Shown in pieces: positions 55,729 to 64,000 of a DNA stretch of 64,000 bases. The position numbers were made by a program, and so were the translations under genes. The DNA is from Tahibacter aquaticus (GTDB lineage: Bacteria; Pseudomonadota; Gammaproteobacteria; Xanthomonadales; Rhodanobacteraceae): assembly GCF_004363655.1 (NCBI RefSeq), contig NZ_SNZH01000002.1, positions 186,001 to 250,000 of the forward strand, written 5' to 3'. The notes beneath the pieces are model-generated. The model was not told the origin of the DNA. It made no database searches and worked only from the letters and a program-made list of their open reading frames with translations. Within the stretch, counting starts at the first letter, position 1, and every line of letters begins with the position of its first letter.

Positions 55729-58700
55729 ATGCTGCGTGGCATGCGAAGACTGTTGTTGACTCTGGCCTGTAGTGCGGCACTGGCTGCGCAGGCGCAGACG
55801 CCGGAAACACCCGAAGCGATCGATATTCCCGCCGGCGACCTGGTCACCGCGCTGGAAACCCTGGCGCGCCAGTCCGGCGTGCAGTTCGTCTATTCGGCCG
55901 ACCAGCTCAAGGGCCTGCGCACAGGCGGCGCCCAGGGCAGCATGAAGGCCGGCGATGCGCTGGACCGCCTGCTGCGCGGCAGCGGCTACCAGGCCAGGCG
56001 CGATGCCTCGGGCGCCATCGTCATCGTCAAGGAAAGCGCGGCGCCGCGTGCCGCGCGGCCGAATGCGGCAGCGAGCGAAGCACCGGCCGACGGCAAACCG
56101 GTGATCGAGCTGGAAAGTGTGCAGGTGACCGGCTCGCGCATTCCACGTGCGCAGATCGAAGGCCCGGCGCCGGTCACCGTGATGACGGCGCAGGAAATCA
56201 AGGCCAACGGCTTCACCACCGTGCCCGATGTATTGCGCGCCATGACCCAGAACGGCGGCGAGACGCAAAGCCAGCAGTCGGCCAGCGGCGCCGATTTCTC
56301 GCCCGGTGCGCAGCAGGTCGATCTGCGCGGGCTGGGGCCCAACCATACCCTGGTACTGGTCAACGGCCGCCGTATCGCCGACTTCCCCATGCCGTTCAAG
56401 GGCCGCAGCAACTTTACTGACATTTCCAATATTCCACTCGGCATGGTCGACCGGATCGAGATCCTCACCGGCAGCGCCTCGGCCATCTACGGTTCGGACG
56501 CGATTTCCGGCGTGGTCAATTTCATCCTCAAGGACAAGGCCGACGGCACCACCGTTGACGTACGCGTCGGCGACACCACGCGCGGCGGCGGCGAATCGTT
56601 CAACCTGAGCCTGTCCAGCGGCTTTTCCAACGAGCGTTTCAAGGCGATCTACGGCGCCGAGCTGATTTCGCAGCGGCCGCTGTGGGCCTACGACCGCAAG
56701 ATCCAGGACTCCACCCAGGACGCGCCGACCGAACGCAGCCGGGTTGCCCGTCGCGCTTTCCTGCGCACCAACTGGTATGACGAATACCTCGATCCGGGCG
56801 CGGACACCTGTACCTCGCTGGCCGCCCTGAACAACGGCAGCACCTATCACGCGGCACGGCCGGGCTGGGGCGTGGACGGCGAGGACGGTTATTTCTGCGG
56901 CAGCGACTCCTCCATCGGCTACGGCACGATGATCAGCAAACGCCGCGGCATCAACAGCTATGCCTCGTTCTCCTACGCCTTCGACAGTGGCGTGGAATGG
57001 TTTGCCGACCTGCAGCTGGGCTTTCACGAGCTGTCGATGTTCCGCGACGTGACCCAGTGGAGCTTCCAGGCGCCCGACGGCAACGAAGAAGGCTATTTCT
57101 ACAACCAGGCCACCGAACAGGTCGAATACTGGCAACGCCAGTTTTCGCCCGAGGAAATGGGCGGCCTGCAGAACAGCATGATCAAGAACCGGCAGAAGAC
57201 CTTCAGCCTGTCTACTGGCCTGAAAGGCCAGTTCGGCCAGGCCTGGTCGTGGGAAGCGGCACTGAGCCATTCCCAGTACCGCTCGGAAATCAGCTGGCCG
57301 CAGATCGTCGCGGCCAAGGCCAACGACCTGTTCCTCGGGCCGCAACTGGGCGTGGACGAAGACGGCTTTCCGATCTACGACGCCGATCCAGCACGGCTGT
57401 ACCGGCCGCTGTCGCGCAGCGAATACGATTCGATCGCCGCGCGCACCACCTACAACCCGCGCTCGCGCACCGATACGCTGTCGCTCACCCTGACCAATAC
57501 GGAACTGTTCGAAATGCCCGCAGGCGCTGCTGGTTTCGCCGGCACGCTGGAAGTGGGCGACCAGAGCTACGACCTCAATCCCGATCCGCTGGCCACGCAG
57601 TACTACTACTACAGCTGGCGCGATTCCGACGGTCACGGCAGCCGCGACCGCTGGGCCACGGCCGGCGAGTTGCGCATACCGCTGCTGGAAACCCTCAGCG
57701 CCAGCGTCGCCGGCCGCTATGACGCCTACCGCTACGGCGGCAGCAGCATCGACAAGTTCACCCACAGCCTGGGCCTGGAATGGCGGCCGCTGGATTCGCT
57801 GCTGGTGCGCGGCTCCTACGGCACGGCATTTCGTGCGCCGGATCTGCATTACGTGTTCGCCGGCGAAGGCAATGTGGAATCTTCCGGCACCGACTACTAC
57901 CGCTGCCGCGTGGAAGAACCCGACAGCGACATCGGCGACTGCTCGTATTCCGACGAAGGCGTGATCGTCACGCGCAGCGGCAACCGCCGCCTTAATCCGG
58001 AAACCAGCAAGGCGTATACCGCCGGCTTCGTGTTCTCGCCGATGGAAAACCTGGATTTCTCACTCGACTACTTCAGCATCGACCTGCGCAACCAGGTACA
58101 GGACCTGCGTATCGACGGCATCCTGCAGGACGAGGCCAGCTGCCGTCTCGGCCAGCGCGTCGACGGCACTTTGGTGGATCCGAACTCGCCGACCTGCGTC
58201 GATGCGCGTGCCCGCGTGCGCCGCCTGGCCGACGGCAATCTGTACGGCGTGTCGGTCAACCCGATCAATATCGCGCGGGAACGCACCAGCGGCCTGGATT
58301 TCAGCAGCCACTACAAGCTGGATACCCGCATCGGCCTGTTTCGCTTCAGCGGCAACTACACCTGGGTGCGTGCGCACGAAAGCCAGCAGTACACCGGCGA
58401 TCTGGTCGAAGACCAGTTCGCCGTCAACAGCGGCTTCGATATTCCGCGCAACAAGGCCAGCGCCAGCGTGAGCTGGGAAACCGGCCACTGGACCACCACC
58501 CTGCACGGCGAGCGCCTGGGCCGGCTGCCGAATTCCGATTCGTACGCGGAAGTCTACGATCCGGAAGACGGCGGCAGTCCCTGGGTCGGCGCGACCTACC
58601 GCTACAACGCCACGCTGCAGTACCGCTTCAACGAGCGCGCCCAGCTGTCGCTGGCGGTGACCAATCTGTTCGACAAGATGCCGCCGCGGGATGCCAGCTC

Positions 58701-58797
58701 GACCGGCTATCCGTACTACGACATTTCCTGGTTCGACGCGGTCGGCCGCCAGGTCTATCTGCAGTACACGCACAAGTTCGGCGGCGGCGCGCGCTGA
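55729..58797 (+). CDS. TonB-dependent receptor with STN signalling domain
   Basis: A 1022-residue outer membrane receptor. After the signal peptide (LLLTLACSAALAAQAQ) the STN domain covers about residues 30-100 (IPAGDLVTALETLARQSGVQ), then the plug from about 130 (VTGSRIPRAQ, NGRRIADFP, GSASAIYGSDAISGVVNF), then the beta-barrel with family end NLFDKMPPRD. The STN domain would signal to the FecR protein. Substrate is unknown. Next to cyanophycin-degrading genes, peptide uptake is an attractive guess. It is convergent with the kinase gene. Confidence 0.92.
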   Translation: MLRGMRRLLLTLACSAALAAQAQTPETPEAIDIPAGDLVTALETLARQSGVQFVYSADQLKGLRTGGAQGSMKAGDALDRLLRGSGYQARRDASGAIVIVKESAAPRAARPNAAASEAPADGKPVIELESVQVTGSRIPRAQIEGPAPVTVMTAQEIKANGFTTVPDVLRAMTQNGGETQSQQSASGADFSPGAQQVDLRGLGPNHTLVLVNGRRIADFPMPFKGRSNFTDISNIPLGMVDRIEILTGSASAIYGSDAISGVVNFILKDKADGTTVDVRVGDTTRGGGESFNLSLSSGFSNERFKAIYGAELISQRPLWAYDRKIQDSTQDAPTERSRVARRAFLRTNWYDEYLDPGADTCTSLAALNNGSTYHAARPGWGVDGEDGYFCGSDSSIGYGTMISKRRGINSYASFSYAFDSGVEWFADLQLGFHELSMFRDVTQWSFQAPDGNEEGYFYNQATEQVEYWQRQFSPEEMGGLQNSMIKNRQKTFSLSTGLKGQFGQAWSWEAALSHSQYRSEISWPQIVAAKANDLFLGPQLGVDEDGFPIYDADPARLYRPLSRSEYDSIAARTTYNPRSRTDTLSLTLTNTELFEMPAGAAGFAGTLEVGDQSYDLNPDPLATQYYYYSWRDSDGHGSRDRWATAGELRIPLLETLSASVAGRYDAYRYGGSSIDKFTHSLGLEWRPLDSLLVRGSYGTAFRAPDLHYVFAGEGNVESSGTDYYRCRVEEPDSDIGDCSYSDEGVIVTRSGNRRLNPETSKAYTAGFVFSPMENLDFSLDYFSIDLRNQVQDLRIDGILQDEASCRLGQRVDGTLVDPNSPTCVDARARVRRLADGNLYGVSVNPINIARERTSGLDFSSHYKLDTRIGLFRFSGNYTWVRAHESQQYTGDLVEDQFAVNSGFDIPRNKASASVSWETGHWTTTLHGERLGRLPNSDSYAEVYDPEDGGSPWVGATYRYNATLQYRFNERAQLSLAVTNLFDKMPPRDASSTGYPYYDISWFDAVGRQVYLQYTHKFGGGAR

Positions 58798-58873
58798 GGC
58801 CGGGCAGCAAGGCCGCGGCGCCTTTGCTGGCGCTGCGGCGCAGTGCGGTGCAGCGGAAGTCTGCTGAAAAAAG

Positions 58874-61609
<2,736 letters not shown>

Positions 61610-61610
61610 T

Positions 61611-62156
61611 TCAGCCCAGGCAGGCGCTCAGGAACGCGCGTGCCTTCAGCCAGTCGCGTTCCACCGTGCGGTCGGTGATGCCGAGCATGGCGCCGATTTC
61701 CGGCGAACTGAAACCGGCGGCGAGGCGCAGTTCGGCGATGCGCGCCAGGCGCGGGTCCAGCGTCTGCAGGCGGGCGAAGGCCTGGTCCAGTGCGGCCAGG
61801 TCCAGGGCATTGTCGTCGCCGGCTTCGGCCGCGGCGACGGCACCTGCATGGCGTTCGCGCGTGCCGCGGCGGCGCACGCGGTCGATCAGGGCATTGCGCA
61901 TGGCAGTGGCGGCATAGGCGAAGAAGCGGCCGCGGTCCTCGAATTCGAGCTGGCCGCGCTCGATCAGGCCGACGAAGGCTTCATGTACAAGTGCGGTAGT
62001 GCACAAAGTCTGCGCGCCGCGGTCGGACGCAAGCTGGCGCCGGGCCAACTGGCGCAGGCGCTCGTAGACCTGGGCCAGCACACGGTCCAGCGCCTGCGCG
62101 TCGCCGTCCTGGGCGGCGCGCAGCAAGCGGGTGATGTCGTATTCGTTGTCTGCCAT
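61611..62156 (-). CDS. ECF sigma factor paired with a serine/threonine kinase
   Basis: A 181-residue sigma factor. DITRLLRAAQDGDAQALDRV, TTALVHEAFVGLI and FFAYAATAMRNALIDRVRR belong to region 2; AGFSSPEIGAMLGITDRTV is region 4. This matches the family of short sigma factors found next to kinase-TPR genes. No anti-sigma gene is near, so the kinase downstream may control it by phosphorylation (inference). Confidence 0.88.
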   Translation of the reverse strand: MADNEYDITRLLRAAQDGDAQALDRVLAQVYERLRQLARRQLASDRGAQTLCTTALVHEAFVGLIERGQLEFEDRGRFFAYAATAMRNALIDRVRRRGTRERHAGAVAAAEAGDDNALDLAALDQAFARLQTLDPRLARIAELRLAAGFSSPEIGAMLGITDRTVERDWLKARAFLSACLG

Positions 62157-62537
62157 GGGCGCCCCCGCCGGTGTTTCCAGTGGCCTGTAACGGATGAATC
62201 GAAAGCAGCTCGTTCGTCCTGGCCGCGCAGTACTTGCTGCTCACTCGGTCAATAGCGTGGGCTATTGGACTCGCTCCGCAGCGGCGTCCTGCACGACCAG
62301 TCCTTCGCGATCCCTCTCCGATTCATCCGCTACAGGCCACCAATCCCTGTCGCCAACCACGACGCTGGCGACGCTTGCCTCGGCATCAGCCCGCTACGGC
62401 GCCCCCCGGCACCGGCCATCTGCTGGCGACTGCATACGCTAGCCTGCCAGGACTGCGCCGCGGCTTCCAGTAACAACGATGGCAAGTGGCCGGAACGCAC
62501 AGGGTGCCCCAAGGGCCGCAATCGCGCCGCGCGGCGC
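62157..62537. other. 381-base intergenic region
   Basis: No gene is seen between the ECF sigma start and the response regulator stop. The region is dominated by the inverted-repeat element at 62181-62339; the rest is plain GC-rich sequence. Confidence 0.5.
62181..62339. repeat. 159-base element with 21-bp terminal inverted repeats
   Basis: The ends are inverted copies of 21 bases with one mismatch: the left at 62181-62201 begins TGGCCTGTAACGGATGAATC, and the right at 62319-62339 is its complement apart from one base. Inside, CAATAG and CTATTG form a further small hairpin at about 62252-62268. No open frame is apparent. Size and structure suggest a miniature inverted-repeat element or a structured RNA. 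Confidence 0.65.
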
Positions 62538-63209
62538 TCAGGCCTCGTCGAGGTCGCTGGTCGGCAGGATCGGGTTGGGTTCCAGCGCCAGCTGGCTTGC
62601 CGCCAGTGCCACCTGGGTGCGGTTGTTGCAGCCGAGCTTGCGCATGATCGCGGTCATATGCGCCTTGACCGTGGCCTCGGACACGCCGAGTTCGTAGGCG
62701 ATCTGCTTGTTCAACAGACCTTCGGCGATCATGGCCAGCACGCGGAATTGCTGCGGCGTGAGCTCGGCCACGCGGGCGGCGATCTGTGCCTCGTCGTCGC
62801 GCAGCGCGGCGGGAGTGCTGCCATGTGCCTGCGGCAGCCAGATCTCGCCTTCGCGGACGTGGCGTATCGCCTCGACGATGGTCTCGGCCGAACTGGACTT
62901 GGGGATATAGCCTGCGGCGCCATGCGCCAGGGCGCGCCGCACGACGCTGCCTTCCTCGTGCGCCGACACCACGATCACCGGCAGGCCGGGGTACTGGCCG
63001 CGCAGATGGGCCAGGGCGGAAAAGCCGCGCGCGCCGGGCATGTGCAGGTCCAGCAGCAGTTCGGCTTCGGGATGGGCTTCGACCAGGGTCAGCAGTTCCG
63101 GCACGGTCGAGGCTTCATACAGGTTGGCGCCCGGCGTCGCCTGGTTGAGGGCACGGCGCAGGGCGTCACGATACAGCGGGTGGTCGTCGGCGATGAGGAT
63201 CTCGGACAT
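62538..63209 (-). CDS. LuxR/NarL-type response regulator
   Basis: A 223-residue two-domain regulator. The receiver begins MSEILIADDHPLYRDALRRA, has the phosphoacceptor Asp in LLLDLHMPG (about 53) and Lys in GYIPKSSS. The C-terminal helix-turn-helix covers about 150-210 (LTPQQFRVLAMIAEGLLNKQ, SEATVKAHMTAIMRKL). The ATG at 63209 fits the family. No histidine kinase adjoins, but it lies directly after acs, and such regulators next to acs control acetate use in other Proteobacteria. Confidence 0.9.
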   Translation of the reverse strand: MSEILIADDHPLYRDALRRALNQATPGANLYEASTVPELLTLVEAHPEAELLLDLHMPGARGFSALAHLRGQYPGLPVIVVSAHEEGSVVRRALAHGAAGYIPKSSSAETIVEAIRHVREGEIWLPQAHGSTPAALRDDEAQIAARVAELTPQQFRVLAMIAEGLLNKQIAYELGVSEATVKAHMTAIMRKLGCNNRTQVALAASQLALEPNPILPTSDLDEA

Positions 63210-63311
63210 GCATCCGAGCATGGCATCGGCGCGCCGCCGCGGCAATGGCAGTGCACTGAGACGGCGCCGCACGGGCGCCGTCCACGGCCCGCGCGGCGCT
63301 GGCCAGGAGAC

Positions 63312-64000
<689 letters not shown>

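Noticed and set aside
62330-62521. A 63-codon minus-strand frame in the gap before the response regulator
   Set aside because: No ribosome-binding site and no conserved pattern; it overlaps the end of the inverted-repeat element.

Overview
The window is high-GC DNA from the chromosomal origin region of a gammaproteobacterium, most likely order Lysobacterales (Xanthomonadales), perhaps family Rhodanobacteraceae. The evidence is gene order: mnmE, yidC, rnpA and rpmH diverge from dnaA, dnaN, recF and gyrB, which are followed by a TPR gene, tonB, exbB, two exbD genes and pdxJ. I recognise this order from Xanthomonas relatives. Genus and species cannot be fixed from the sequence alone.

Layout. 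(1) 1-6540: an accessory cluster. A minus-strand run encodes a ferritin-like di-iron protein, two sulfotransferases, an amidinotransferase and a sulfatase-like enzyme cut by the window edge. A radical SAM gene diverges from it across a 488-base AT-rich gap. (2) 6581-22902: housekeeping and secreted enzymes, namely a metallophosphoesterase, aldehyde dehydrogenase, winged-helix/TPR regulator, class C beta-lactamase-like hydrolase, CNMP/patatin protein, oligopeptidase A, exonuclease III with a UPF0149 gene, a DPP IV-type peptidase, phospholipase A, and a membrane protein resembling SLOG plus 2TM effector proteins. (3) 23133-38841: the origin region, with oriC between dnaA and dnaN and two near-consensus parS sites inside recF, then the TonB-ExbBD2 energy-transduction genes and pdxJ. 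(4) 38838-49172: a catalytically dead beta-lactamase-fold protein coupled to pdxJ, an ECF sigma/anti-sigma/PDZ operon, an Sm-like-tailed membrane protein, a phosphopantetheinyl transferase, and a large SSS-fused hybrid histidine kinase.

(5) 49419-51215: a small lower-GC island that looks like a decayed type VI secretion cassette. It holds the first codons of a VgrG joined to the tail of a PAAR-like protein, then an intact putative effector and a translationally coupled putative immunity gene. (6) 51767-58797: exported cyanophycinase and isoaspartyl peptidase genes diverge from a FecI-type sigma, FecR and STN-type TonB receptor set, suggesting a scavenging locus for cyanophycin-like polymer. 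(7) 58874-64000: an ECF sigma factor coupled to a serine/threonine kinase with TPRs, a LuxR-type response regulator, and the end of acs.

No rRNA, tRNA, CRISPR array or intact insertion sequence was seen. Several intergenic regions carry long inverted repeats, including a 159-base element at 62181-62339 and a 124-base one with a DnaA box in its loop at 17511-17634.
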